64,000 nucleotides of DNA, taken from contig VZTJ01004023.1 of assembly GCA_013397795.1 (NCBI GenBank), forward strand, positions 2,005,489 through 2,069,488. The letters are read 5' to 3'. Below are positions 13,105 through 26,100 of the stretch, piece after piece. The notes below the pieces were generated by a model. It was not told where the DNA came from, ran no database searches, and saw only the letters and a list, made by a program, of their open reading frames with translations. This DNA comes from Orthonyx spaldingii. Lineage: Eukaryota; Chordata; Aves; Passeriformes; Orthonychidae. Positions within the stretch are counted from its first letter, which is position 1. The number at the start of each line of letters is the position of its first letter. The position numbers and the translations under genes were made by a program.

Positions 13105-13200
13105 CCTTCCTTAATGTCTCTCTGCTTTGGTCTTCCCCTTGTAAAATAAGAAATTTCACTTCTTCCAGGACATCTTCCAAAGATAAATGCATTGACAGGT
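13105..13200 (+). repeat. MIR-like SINE relic
   Basis: The order of features follows the MIR consensus in sense orientation: CTTAATGTCTCTCTGC for CTTAACCTCTCTGTGC, then TCTTCCCCTTGTAAAATAAG for the TTTCCTCATCTGTAAAATGG block, then ATAAATGCATT toward the 3' part. It is well diverged, as expected for a SINE that predates amniote radiation. Confidence 0.5.
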
Positions 13201-14447
13201 ATGGTGCAGGTAGCCACTTCAGTACTGGGGAATTATTTCTATATCTAAGGGGTTTAGATGTAGACGATAGCTCGCTGAAACTTGTCCTTGCAGAGCCAGG
13301 AATGCTTTTAGGTCCTTCCTAGGAGAAGATCTGGTGTTCATTAGAAACTGGTGGTTTATGTGTTTTAAATAATTGTTCCAAATGATTCCTGTCCAGAAGA
13401 AATATATGGGACATAAGCAGCCTTATCTGGCAGGGGAGCACACAGTCCTTGGCCCTGCCAGCTCCGTGCTGCTGGCCAAGCACTTTCTGCAGCAGCAGTG
13501 TGACTGCTAACAGTGACAGTGGTGTATCAGTAGCACTGTTCTGTCTTTGAAAAGTGGCAGAAAAGTTGATTCTGGAGTTCATTCCATCATATCATAATTG
13601 GTTTGGGATAATTATTGAATGTGCACAAGAGCAGCCTTTTTTTTTTTCCCTTGCAAATGAACTGTGGTCGGTGTTGCGCTATTTTGGTTTTGTTTTCTGC
13701 TTAACATTCCACTGTAAGTGCAGCTCCTCTGAGGCTTGAAGTGAGACAAAACTGAACCAAAGTGACTTTGTTTTCTCTGTGTAAGAGGATGGACACTGAG
13801 TGATAATGACATATTTTGCGTGTGAGCAGCAGGTGCGAGACCAAGTGTCTACTGCGGATTAAAGCAAATATGGGTTTTTTTCTATATTTAACTGATATGT
13901 GACAAAGAAACAATGTTTAAATGTCACTTTCCATGGGTTTTTTGTGTGTCTGTAATTATACATTCTAATGTGCCAAGTAGCTACTCACTGAAGTTCAAAT
14001 TTACATAGTAAAGTTGTGCATAACAAGGCAAACAAGATACAGTCTAGCATTCATCTCCATGCATCTGGGCTGCCTCCACCCAGCAGTTACACTACCAACA
14101 AATGAATGTTTTCTGCTTTCTTGAGTTCACATAAATAGCTGTAAATTCCTATAATTAACTATGATAAGTCACTCCCCACTATTAAAACAAAGATGTGTTT
14201 GTTTATCGGTCGTACTTGCATCCACCACTCTTAACATTACAGTGTCGGCTGATGTTTTTTCACTGTGTTAAACAAAGCAGAAATATTCCTGTTGGGCAAT
14301 GCCGGAGTCCCAGGAGCAGCCTCAAAAGCACGAGCACCGGGCTGTTGCCTGCTGAATGCTCCACTTCTCTGCTGAAGGCTTTTTCCTCGCCCCTTTCTGC
14401 TCCAAAGACAGGAGCGTTTAGGTGGGGAGTGGAGGCTCTGGGGAGCA
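13201..14447. other. Non-coding stretch, nothing recognised
   Basis: No gene or repeat is identified. A T11 run lies at about 13,637. Overlapping open frames on both strands are short and featureless. Confidence 0.5.
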
Positions 14448-14502
14448 AGGCACGGCTTGGAAACAGGGAAGTAAAGGCAACTGAGATATTGAGATCTGTT
14501 AG
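14448..14502. repeat. Diverged dispersed repeat, copy 2
   Basis: This is the partner of 12,553-12,607 in the same orientation, about 1.9 kb away, with 45 of 55 bases identical. A local duplication or two insertions of one unrecognised family would both explain it. Confidence 0.65.
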
Positions 14503-16134
14503 ACCTTACGAGGCCTAAATGTGAAACAGTCCCTAAGAATGTCTGACCTTCCATGTATCAGGCCTACATTTAGTTGTAGGTTGTTTGTAGCAGACCTGCT
14601 CCTAGCTTTGCTGCCTGATTTTTTGTTCCGATATTCAACTAGATCGTGATAGATCACAACTAGGTAGTGATGTAAAAAATACTTGTGACACTTTTCCTGT
14701 GAAATCTGAATTGGGTTTTGGGTGTGCTGTTGTTGGGTGCATTTTAGGCTTTTTTTGTTTGGGGTTTTTGGTGGTTTTGAGGCTAGGGACATCAAATTTT
14801 GCCCCAGAAACTCAATTTTCTTCCGAATTCTATTTTTACTTTTTAAGCCTACTCTCAGGGCTTGATGGAAACTGCACTTTACTTAATTCTTATGTCCATA
14901 AGAATATCTGCTGCATTTTGGGGATGTGCTCAGGTTGCCTCTATTATGACAGGACATTTTTTTCACAGCTTTTAATGTCTCAGAAGTGATACATTGTAAG
15001 AGATGCTGACCACAGAATTAAATTAGGCACCCAAATTACAACTCCCATGAAATACTGAAAAGGCAGAGGTAAGACGGTAGGAAATATAACAGTGACAGTT
15101 TTGTTTTGTCTAAATTTTCCATGACAAGTATTTCATAAGTTATGTCAAATTGGAAAGCTGGTCATATATCTCTCTCTTCATGGGAACAAGACCTTCTGTG
15201 GGCCACAGATGACACAGGAGTGGATGTGCAGTAGTGGCAGGATGCTGGTAGTCAGAAATTGAGGTCATTCTGTGCTCTGGCATCTCTATACCCTCTTCTT
15301 CACAGCATGTGGGCCTGTTAGTTGCATTATGAATATAGCAAAAGATTTGCTCTCTAAAGACAACAGCTGTAACTCTGAACTTTGTATCTGCTGGCTGGAA
15401 GAGATTAATAGTTGGCCATCTGAGATAGGAAGGGTACTCAGGAAGTGCCTCGTGAAATTTGGGGCCACTGATGGTTTAGTGGTTGCTAGCCATGAAAAAA
15501 GTATGAAACTATTTTCTTTTTAGCCGGTTTCTTTGGATAGTAAAAATAAGTAGTTCCCTTCATACTTTAAAGCAAACTACATGTAGCTGCTTCCTTTCTT
15601 ATGGATTTTGTTATACATAATTACCATGCATGAACAGCACGGCACATGGATTATACAGCAAATTCTGTTTTAGCCATTCAAACTCCCAGTGACACTGTGG
15701 GCTCTAACAGCTGGGAAGATGTGATTACAGACTTTCATGTTAATATTGGGTGCCTTAAAGACTGCTGAAGCTTGTTCCCAGGTCAGCAGAGCTAGCATAG
15801 ACTAGCTAAAGCTTCACTAAAACAAAGAAATAGTGCAGAGGATTTTCTGGGAAAAATACAGGAAAATAAACTCATCAAGTTTATTATAATGCTGAAGGAG
15901 TTAATTCTTAAATCTTCACCCCAAACCAAGGTGGAAGTCACTCCTAGATTCCCACACTGTCCTTATTGCTTGGCCTCTTGTGAAAAGTAATTAATACCAC
16001 GCTTACACTGATATTTACAGTCTCCAGAACTAGTTCTGGCCTCATTGTGTTTATTAAGTCCTGCGTATAACATGTGGCAAGAGATGTAACATGTAGCATT
16101 TTGAATAAAGACAAAAGGGTAGAAGGTGAAGCTG
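14503..16134. other. Non-coding stretch, nothing recognised
   Basis: No gene is seen. A T/G-rich tract occupies about 14,710-14,780. Short palindromic words around ACTAGATCGTGAT near 14,638 do not extend. Confidence 0.5.
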
Positions 16135-16215
16135 TGATTCCTCATTTCACATTGAGAAACTGAGGCACAGGAAGATGTGGTGACTTGCCCCAGAAGGGCT
16201 CCATCTACCAGGGAT
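16135..16215 (-). repeat. MIR-like SINE relic, antisense
   Basis: The segment contains GAGAAACTGAGGCACAGGAA followed by GGTGACTTGCCCCAG. It matches the reverse complement of the MIR core (GAGGAAACTGAGGCACAGAG, then AAGTGACTTGCCCAAG) almost base for base. The plus-strand text is therefore the complement of the element. It is the clearest MIR match in the window. Confidence 0.75.
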
Positions 16216-16216
16216 T

Positions 16217-16232
16217 GCTGCTGCTGCTGCTG
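16217..16232. repeat. Short (GCT)5 microsatellite
   Basis: Five GCT triplets plus one base directly follow the MIR-like relic. A minus-strand open frame reads it as polyglutamine, but nothing supports coding. Confidence 0.9.
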
Positions 16233-18579
16233 GAAGGGTGGCTGGGGTGCAACCGCTTGTGGCTGAGCTTTTACATCCTCCAATGGGCAGAGTCAGTGTA
16301 TGCAGCTCAGCCTCGAGCCCAGTACTCTGTTTTTACACAGAGCTTATGTTGCTGAAATAAATGTGGTCTCCTCTCTCACTCCTCTCTAAGCAACATATTG
16401 ATAGATCAACAGAATTTTTCAGCTCTAAACTCTGTCTTTGGATAAAAGCATTCAAAGCGGTTGTTTAGAATTTCTGCCTTTTATTTTAAGTCCTGGTTTC
16501 ATATTTTTTCCAGGAGAGAGGACAGAAACACAACACAGTTTGGGAACATGAGCTTTTTTCTCCTCCCAACTCTAGGTTTGTCCTGGGACCAGCCTATTTT
16601 GCATGAGCTCAGTAGAGCTGTAAAAGGAAAAACTAAGAAAAAGGCCAACAAACAATAGAGTACAGCAGAAACCCACTTAAAACCTTACAACTCCGAATAC
16701 CGCAGAGTCTCATTTGTCTGTAATCCTGCTCTATTTAATGGAACCCCTTGCGTCCAATTCTCCTTGTATTTTTATTAATCTTTGTGATTTTCCCTAATGA
16801 TCTTGTTATAAAGACATCACATCACATGGCACAAGGAAAATGCACATAAAAAGTTAAGAATGCATTTAACTACCAGCCATTGATTAGTGTTCTTGATGAG
16901 CTTAAATACTACCTGGGAAAGGCTTTCTATCAAGTGCAATTGTCTGCAAATGCATTAAGCTTAATGAAAGTCAAGATTTGGGTATATATGAATATTTTTC
17001 TGAAGAGGAAGTGCCCTTGCCATGCGAATATGAGCACTTGATATCCAGCCTCCTGCCCCAGTGGAAAGGGGTAGCAAATGGCAATGTGTGTGACCCCCCA
17101 GAGCTCAGCCCCAATTCCCATTCCACTTAGTTTGCTATAAATCAGGAGAAATACCATTGGTGTCAGTGAAATTGAACAGGTCCTGATAGTTCTTGTGGTC
17201 TGCTGATGCAGAGGAGATGAAAGATATCTGTTGGTGAGGTCTGGGAAAATGTCAGTCTGAGGGAGCCAGCAGCAGATTTTAGGGAGGGAAGGCAGTCTGG
17301 TATTCTCCAGATCATGGAATTCACCAGCAGAATCAGGAACAATTGGTAGTAAAAGGCTTCACCAGACCTTCCCAGGAGCTCAGGTGGGATGTGTGTAGGG
17401 TGTCAGATGCTCCCTGTGTGCTGAGAGGATTTGTCCTTCTGGTGACCACCCTGGTGTGACAGTGAGATAAACTACATCCTGCTAAGAGTGCACGTGAAAT
17501 GTTGGTGCAGAGCAGAAACACGCTGCAAACCCAGACACTGGCTGCCATCAGCAGGTACCAAGTGCACAGAGCCAGCCCCTACTTGCAGTTTAGCCACACG
17601 AGCCTGTCTCTTCCCTGTGCCTTTAGAGACACAATTCCACAAGGAGTCCAGAATCTGCAACGTGTGAATGCACTGTCACCTCTTCCTGGACTGTAGTGAT
17701 GCCTTCGGCTTCCAAACTTGTTCTTTTCTGCTCTCCAGACTTATTTAATTTACGGTAGTTTGAATGCTGGTTACCATGCGTATTTTGTTTGGCAGAGTTT
17801 TTTTCCAAAACTTTTCCATAAAACTAAAAATATAACACACTGAATAAACCACTCCATTACCCAAAGAGAAGAGCTTACTACTGAAACTCAGGAAAGTATA
17901 TTGAGAGGTATTAATTTTAACTTCAGCTTCTGTCATAAAATTCTGAAAAACAAAAAATCTGAAACATGCAATTAAAATAATTGTAGGTGTGTGGATGCCT
18001 GCCTCCAAGCAAAGAATTTAATAATACATTAAAACCCTTATTTTTGATTCTAGCAAAATATACAATTATAGCCATACAAGCTGCCATTGCATCACTTCTT
18101 GGCTTCATGGAAGAAACTTCACCTACTGCTATTTCTACTACATGCCAAGATATTATTACAATTCCTACTTAATTTAACAGAGCAGTGTGCTCTCCAGTAC
18201 ACTGAACTGAAAATGACACACACTTTCCTAGTAAGATGGTATTTACTATTGATTTATCTTGCCCTAGAGGATTCTGGTTAGCATTCCAGTGATAATTGAC
18301 CCTGCTTTATTTAACTCTTTCAGAAGTGCGTCTGTATTTCCAGCAGTGCCTTGATACTAGGAGGCATTGAAATGCTAGTTCAGGCAATAAATTTTCAAAT
18401 GGCTGATTCACACTATATTCATCATTTCTAAGATTTATAAGAAGAAAGTCTCAGGATATGATTAATTAGCTCATTAAAGTAACAGAGAATTTTCAGATCT
18501 AGAGTAGGGAGGAATTGTCATCTAAGGTTTCTAAGTACCACCTTTGTTATATTGCAAGCTTACAATTAGTGAGCTTTTC
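16233..18579. other. Non-coding stretch with an enhancer-like middle
   Basis: No gene is seen. About 16,680-16,930 is AT-rich but complex, with ATTTAATGG, TTATTAATC and CCTAATGATC words, and could be a regulatory element. It is not distinct enough to list separately. The rest is featureless. Confidence 0.45.
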
Positions 18580-18639
18580 AAACTAATACCTCTTCCAGAA
18601 AGATGCTAACAGGCATTTTTTAAACTATACCTCTTCCAG
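18580..18639. repeat. Short direct repeat pair
   Basis: AAACTAATACCTCTTCCAG at about 18,580-18,598 recurs as AAACTATACCTCTTCCAG at about 18,622-18,639, differing by one inserted base. The spacing is about 42 bases. It looks like a small local duplication. Confidence 0.8.
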
Positions 18640-21600
18640 TGTAAACAGTTACCACTGCCTACACCAGAGGAGATTTAGTTCCATCATATTCCTGCAGATG
18701 CAGTGCAAATTAATAGTCTTGTACTATTCTCATCCATGGAAGGTTCTTCTGCCATTTCACCAAGATCCCTGTTGTGCCCTAAAGCCTTTTAGATTGTGTC
18801 AGACAGTGTAATGAAAGGCAGCACCTATGCATAAAAACTATGCTTTGCCAGGAAGACTTGTATCTCTTAAAATACAATTTGGAATGTTCCCATTTCAAAA
18901 ACATGAGTTGAAAAGATCTTCCAAAACAATAACAGTTTTGTGATGGTAACTCAGTATGCTTGGTCTTTATTGTAGAACTACCACAGGTTTGCAGCATTTG
19001 CTACAGAGATGGGACAATGTGCATCCCTGCTGTTACCTAAAGGATGTTAGGAAGATGAAATAGAAAAATCAGCATTTACTTGTGGCATCAAAAAACCCCT
19101 TTATTGTTGAATTATTTTTTGGGCATGACAGTTCTTAGTGTTGTTGTTTCTCTGATCTTCCTTTTTACAAGAATCGTATAGCCATTTCTGAACATGAGTG
19201 ACTGAGAGGCACGTCACAAGTGAAGTTGCACCCTCAGGGCCTCCATCTGTAACTTTGTCATCATAAATGGACATGTGTGGGGTTCAGAGCAGCCCTAAGA
19301 GTTTTTTCAGTTAGTCTGGAGAGAAGGATTATGTATAGGGCTTGATCTGTAAACGTGTGTGAATACAGTTAGTTGTGCACACCTTCACCTCTGGTCATCT
19401 ATGTGGGGTTAGTAAGTCAGAAAGCTCCTTCCCCTGGACTTGGGGCTGAGGAGTGTGCCAGAGCCCAGCTGAGTGCTCAGGTCAGGTACCAGTACCTGGA
19501 ATCCAGAAGTGCCCATCCCTGGGGTAATCAGTACCCAGCAGCTCCTGTCTGCTGCCCCAACCACCTTTCCTCAACATACTTTGGTATCTCCTGCTTCTGA
19601 CATGCCACAAACCATGTCTACATCCTTCTTTAACTTGTTCCAACACCATTGCTCCTTGCAAGATCTTGGAAATGCTGACTTCTGAATTAGTTAGATTATT
19701 GACTCCTTTAGAAATGGCCCTGGTAAAAGGTGAGGTTTCTGTCACAATTGCCTCTGTTTTGTATGCTGGCAGATCCAGGCATGAGTGTGATTTTATTCCG
19801 GCTGTGCCCTCCCACACCTGGAACCACATCTGGATGAATTTGAAACACTGCACTAAAAACTTAGAGGACTTTACTCTTTATATGGCTACATTGGCCCCAG
19901 GCTCTTAAACACTGTAGAAGTCTAGATCTTGGCTCCCAACAGAAGGGTTAGAGATATGATTTCTTTTGAATGTAGAAGATTTATACATAGGCCCACTTTT
20001 TTCATAGGTCTGGTATCATCCCTTTCTTTGGAGACTGTGGAGCATTGACCCTGCTTGAGTGAAATCTAAAAACTGCAGATGTCTCAGCCAAGTTATTTTC
20101 TGCTCAGTGCTGTTGACATACAGAACTGCAAAGTGTTGCTTTGCCAGAGAGGCACAGGAGGCGGATGACACCTGGAAGACACTTGTGATTATCCCATGGC
20201 TCTGCTGTTGCCCCAAGGAACATGATTCCACTTTCCTCAGCAATGCCCTTCTTCATCACACCGTGCTTACTTTGCTAATCCCAGAAGTGGCAGACATAAA
20301 TACCTGTAATTAACACTGACAGTTAATGCTTGTGATGTGACAAATGATTCCTCCTGCCTCTCTCTTGAAGCAATCCAGTAATTATCCTGATCCCTATTTT
20401 GCGTAATCGCAGTATGTGCCGCTCATTTGCCCTCCTAACCAACAGCAGCCTTCAGCAGTGGTAATGCACACAGGGTTGCATCCATGCTCAGAGCAGCCAG
20501 CTGCCAACACACAACTTCTGTGTGGCAGCACTGTGGTGCTGGTATTTAGAACACAAAACCTTGCTCTGAGAGATGGGACAAAGCAAGGGCAGAGCCTGGT
20601 GAAGGTTTGCTGACGTCCCTCTGAGGTGCAGCAGTGTAACACGTCACTGGGCCAAGAAACTGTATTCTTAAGTCTCTAGCCCACTGGGCTGCTCCTTCTC
20701 ATTCATTCCCACCCCAGTTTCCTGACTCACTGCCATCAGTGTGCCCACACTGCAGCCTCCATCATCAAAATGGTGCTGCTTGATAATTGCCCTTGTTTGT
20801 AGAGGAGGGAGCAGGAACAGCAGACACTGGCTGTGCCACTGAACCTGACATGTTGTGCAGCTACACCCCAAGTTCTGCCTCTCTAGTTCTCACCTTAACT
20901 TGCAGGAGGAGGTGGGTCAGGCAGTGAAGGGTTAATGTGGAAAGCAGAAAGCAGCATTGCTCCCGGGAGCTCACCAAAGGTGACAGGGTAGCTTGCTGCA
21001 CTTCCTTCAAATACTGGTGAGATGGACTTTTTAAATGCAGGTTATGTAATGTGTTTGGGGACTATTTAAAGTAAATGTTATTGACAGCCATTACATCTGG
21101 TAGTATTAGTAAGTATTTAGGGAATTTTTTTAAAGGTGAAGTATTGACAGGAAAGGCTGTAACAGCTACTTCTGGGCCATTACAATTTATCTTCTAAATC
21201 AGTCTGGGTTTATGGTTCACTGACATGTTTCACCCTATTACCTACTAAAGGGTGGTTAATGACAATGTGTGGCTACACATGATACTAGAGCCTGTGTGAC
21301 ACAGCACATCCAGGATGCAAAGGCCTTGCAGGGAAGTGCTCCTCTGAGGGAAGCTGTTCACAGCAGATCTTTGCAGGGCTGCATCTTAATAGCTACATAA
21401 TAGAATAGCAAGTTGAATTTGACCTCTTACAGTGGCGTCTTAACTTGCAAATGGGTCAAATTCTGGTAAATATTGTGTGTAGGACAAACCCAGGCATTAC
21501 AAACTTCCATACAGTACGTGGGGGCAGTGGCTGAGAGGGGCCCAGCCCCTGACTGGGGGGAAGCACAGGCTGGCACTGCCTGCTGCTGTGAGATGCAGAG

Positions 21601-23151
21601 GTTTCTCTCAAGGGCAGTCCTTTCAATTCAGCTCTAGATTAGTCATGAATAGAGGTCATTTTAGGGTTATTTGAGTGTGTGGGTAAAAGCAGTTGGTCAC
21701 AAACAGTGAAGTCCCAAATAGCATTCACCTTGACAGGGGTCCTTATGGACAGCCTTGTTGGAAATGTTTTTGGAAGCAAGAGAAAATAAGGACACAGCAC
21801 TGCCCAAAATAACTTTGGTCTGTAAATAGTCTAAGCTTGGTGTCTTGATCCTTGCTGGTCATATTCCGCTCACCAATACTATCCTATTTGTTCCTTTTGC
21901 ATTTTTTGTTATTGAAATTAAAAGCAGTTAATATACACCTGAATTCATCTATTTACTGCTGTAAGGTATTTTCTTCTTCTTTATCCATACAGTTGTTTAG
22001 AGCTGGGATTTCCTTCTCCCTTCCCAATTCCAAACACCTCCAGAAGCAAAACAGATGTGGATTCACTTGCCCAGAGAGAAGCCCCACCTTTCCAAGATGA
22101 ACACCATAGGCTTTTCCACACATATATTGGCCCAGGTGTTTACAACAGTGAGATTTTACCATGAAAACAACATTTCATTCCCAAGGTACAGATGTGTCTT
22201 GCCATCTCTTTTAACTTTTGACCACCAATTCTAGAGACGTTTTCTGGAGGCTGGCAGCAAAGAGGCCAATTCCTATCTAGTCCTGTCTCTTGTTCTTTCA
22301 GCACTGAGCTACCTTTTCACAGCCATCTTTTGAATTGCCAGATGCCTCCCATTAATACTGCTCTCACCCTCCATTCCTGTAGCATGGTGGAGTTGTTTTC
22401 CACTGAAAGCCAGCCCGCTGTTGGGATGCAGGGCTGCTTTGGGCAGCGAGACTGTTTTCTCCTCCTTCTGTTTGCCCTCGGTTTTCCGCAGCGCAGCGAG
22501 AGCCGTGCGGTCCCTCAGTTAACATTTACACTGCAGGCAGCATCCTGTGCCCAGGTCTATTTTCTGCAGACATGTAAATAGAAGCCTTTTGTAAACTCCG
22601 TTTAATGATAGTGCTGTATTATGGGTTGTCTAAGACAGTGTCAAGGGATCCTGTTTTCTTTTAACTTCACCGTTTGGGTAAGGTATAATCTACAGTACAT
22701 CAACACAACACATCTCTCTATTGAGTGTTGAGGTGAGATACAAAGCTTTCAAAGCAGGCAGATTCTTTTACTGTTTCTTGGTTTCCTCAAGCACTTTGTA
22801 CATGAAAGATTGTTTCCTTATCTCTTGGAAAAGCTTTTGGATGAAATTAACCCCAGTGTAGAGGGTCAGCCTAACGGCCTCTATACTACTTAAGTCCTAC
22901 TTAGAGCCTATTCTCAGAGCTTAAATTGGATTTGTACGGTGCACAAGGTGCATTTCCCTCTGTGAAAAGTTAAAAATGAAAGATAAAATAATTTATACTT
23001 AGTAATGATTTCAGTTCTTAGCTGAATCTATTTTACATGGCTTTGTGTGGGGGGAATTCCTAAGAAACAAGTCACTAACTACATACAGCTTTCAGAAGCT
23101 CTCCAGCAAACCTGGGGAAACTGGGCCTGCCTGAAGAGGAGCTGGTCACCC
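18640..23151. other. Non-coding stretch, nothing recognised
   Basis: I see no exon, RNA or nameable element. A 13-base palindrome, CTGTGTGACACAG, lies at 21,292-21,304. A slightly GC-richer patch lies around 22,420-22,560. The fragment around 19,205-19,265 weakly resembles MIR and is not called. Confidence 0.5.
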
Positions 23152-23169
23152 CTGCTGCTGCTGCTGCTG
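23152..23169. repeat. (CTG)6 microsatellite
   Basis: There are six perfect CTG triplets. On the minus strand a 75-codon frame reads them as a run of alanines, with no sign that it is coding. Confidence 0.9.
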
Positions 23170-26100
23170 TGCTTGGTGCCACGGAAGCACTTGTGTTATC
23201 ACAGGTGCTGATAGCAAGCAGGGAGCAGCGGGAAGAGGACGTGCCACTGAAGGCACTGATCCCATGCAGCTTGTCTGGGGGAGTGCAGCCTTCACCCCTC
23301 ATCCCTCACTTGGCTTCCTTGGGGGTGACACACCCTGGGGCAGTTGACAAAATCCTCAATCTCTGGCAAAATTCAGGGAAGCAGCTGCAGCTGCTCTCTG
23401 GACACTTCTCAAAGAGAAATGTTGGTGGCTTCTCACATTGCCTTTTCCCTTTCAACTCCTGCTATTGAAATATACTGCTCTATGTCCAACTAGAAGAAAT
23501 TTAGAAGAAATCTATTGGGAACTATCTCAGTCTGCAATAAGTGTGTTTGATACTGCAGGAATAGTCTCAAAGTATTCTTCTTCTTGAGACGTCTAGGTAG
23601 GGCTATTCACTGTTTGATATCAGGGAAAAATAAATCCAAAATGCTACCCTAGTGTGAGTCTGTGGACATCACTGGTTATGCACAGGTATTATAGGGGAGA
23701 ATCATGCCCCAAATGAACACCAGAGGGACTTACTAAGGCATTTCCCCATCTTGGCTGTGTCCACCCAGCGCTGCGGTTGCCTGGGGCAGGTTGCCTGACA
23801 GCTGCCCGTGCTGGCCGTACGGTTCAGCTAAGAATATGGGCCTTCTGTTACCAATTAGGTCAGCCTGGCACTGGTCAAGTCAGGCACTTGTCTAAATTCA
23901 GGTTGTCATTTTGGACATTTATAAATGGAAACAAAGCTGTGTTTCTCCGTCATGCATCTAAATAAGTTCAAAACCAATGCTGAGTCCATTTTAAGCATTG
24001 AGTCCACCCAGTAATCTGATTTCCCTTTTTGGTAAATTATCTTTCTATTATAATATGTGACCTCAGAAGTTTTGATGACAGGAAATCACTTTCTCTCCCA
24101 CCTTAGGATCTGTGAAGCTAATCTGGCTTGACCATCTAGTTCAGGAAGTTCATCTGAATGTATTCTTACAGTAGAGGTTGGATGAAGAATGTTTCCATTG
24201 TAAGCAGTGTGAGTTATATCTCAATATATCTGAGCTTCAGTTCAAGGGTGAGCTATGGAATTAGGGGCCTCGTCTCTGAAAGGATCCATGGGCATCCTCA
24301 AATCATGATGCTATGAGCCTTCTCAAATCACTTCTGTCTCAGTGTGGTGAAGAATTTGTAAGACAAAATTTCAATATTATTTTGTTGGTGTTGGCAAATC
24401 CTTTTCTAAGAATTCAGAGTCCAAGGCTGAATGCTTTATAGGTCCCAAATAAAATTATACAGATGAGCAATTGGCACATCTGGGAAGGTAGTCAACTCTT
24501 TGAAGGATCTGGTTCTTGGAGCATCCTTCTCAATGTATGTAGAGTCTTTTGAGTTTCCTGCACTCAAGGTAATATACAAAAACTCACGTTATAGGAGCAA
24601 GCAGGAAAGGTTTGCAGAAGCAGCATCTGGCACTGGCAAAACACAGAACCAGGTTAGTGAATGTCATTTTCCTTTCTGTAATTCAGGTATTTGGTTGTCA
24701 TTTCTGTCTCATCCTCAGCTGACAAATGACACATAAGGGGTCTCTTTCCAGTAAATCACAGCAGCAGTTGCAATATGTACAAGCCTGCTCAGATACTGGT
24801 GGGAACCAAGCCACGGAGGAGTGGAGATCCACACTGACTAATCTGCTGGAAGTGAGCCCCACCCTCAGCTGGAATCCCTGTTAATGTAATAATCATCCAG
24901 AACTGGGAGTGTTAATGGCAAAAAAAAAAAGCCCTGGGAGAACAAGCGCTACAGGAGGAGGTGAAAGATGTGGGCAGATTAAAAAATAGAGCGCCAAATT
25001 CTTGGCTAGAGTAAATAAATAAAGCTCTTTTGAAGCTACTGGCGAGACACCAGGTAACCTGACCCAAAATTTGTACAGGTGGGTGAGCCCTTGCAGGACA
25101 AACTTCCATATGTTTGTCATTACTTTTAGATATCTCACAGCTGCTCAAGCCCTGCTCTTCCAGAACCTTCCTCCTCTGTTGTGCAGACAAGGGAGCAGAG
25201 TGCAGAAGGCTTCTGCTCTGAGATAGTGGTATTGGTTGTGTGAGGAAGGTCCCATTTATTTTCCCTTGCAGGTTTTTCTAACCCAGCCCAGGTCACTGGC
25301 ACGCAGCAAACCCCACGGAGGGCGGTGCTGGGTGGCCAAGGACAGAGGAGGTGCTGTGGGAATGGGCAGCAGGAGTCAGGACTCTGCTCCCTGCCCTGCA
25401 GGCAGGAGGAGCCCGTGCACAAGGCACTGCGGGAAGGGCTGCTTGAAAGTTGGCCTGACATGCAAAGAAATTATTTTCAGTGCATCCATCCACCTTGCAG
25501 CTTTCCTTAAAGCTCCTAAAAAGACAGTCCTCCAGTAATAAAAAGGAAAACAAGTGAACCACAAATCAGTGTAATATTTGACTTGGCTTTGGAAGCTATT
25601 TCTCTGAAAATGTTTAAGGATATTATGAGCAACGTGGTGTTTAGCTTTCTGCTAATGTAACAGCTGAAAAAAAAATGCATTTTGCTCTCTAACTTGCTTA
25701 TTAGTCAATGGAAACTATAACCACAAACAGTATGACTCCATTTAACCACTGTATTAAATATTAAACCTGAAACTGTCATTACCAATTATTTTCAATAGGG
25801 CATAATGGTTTGAGGGTTAAGTAATATGGACTAGGAGCCAATGGATCAGTCTAATCAAATGAAAGTATTCCTAATGGGATAGTGCCATATGGGAAGGTGC
25901 AATGATACTGAACCTTGGTTTCTAACTCTGGGATGATTTGATGTCAAGAATTTTCCTGCATTTTGTTCATTCATGGCTAACTTACTCAAATGCTGTTGAT
26001 GAGGAAAGTGATTCGGGGAGGCAGAGAGACCAAAAGCCTGTAAACTTCTAGATTTAGCATGTATATCTTCTGGCAGAGCTGAAGGACAGCATATCACCCC

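Noticed and set aside
19205..19265. Additional MIR copy
   Set aside because: Only CCATCTGTAAC-like and CACGTCACAAG-like pieces match and the spacing is wrong.
24104..24200. Possible antisense CR1 tail around GACCATCTAGTTCAGG
   Set aside because: Only a short phrase resembles the CR1 3' end and the order of other landmarks does not follow.
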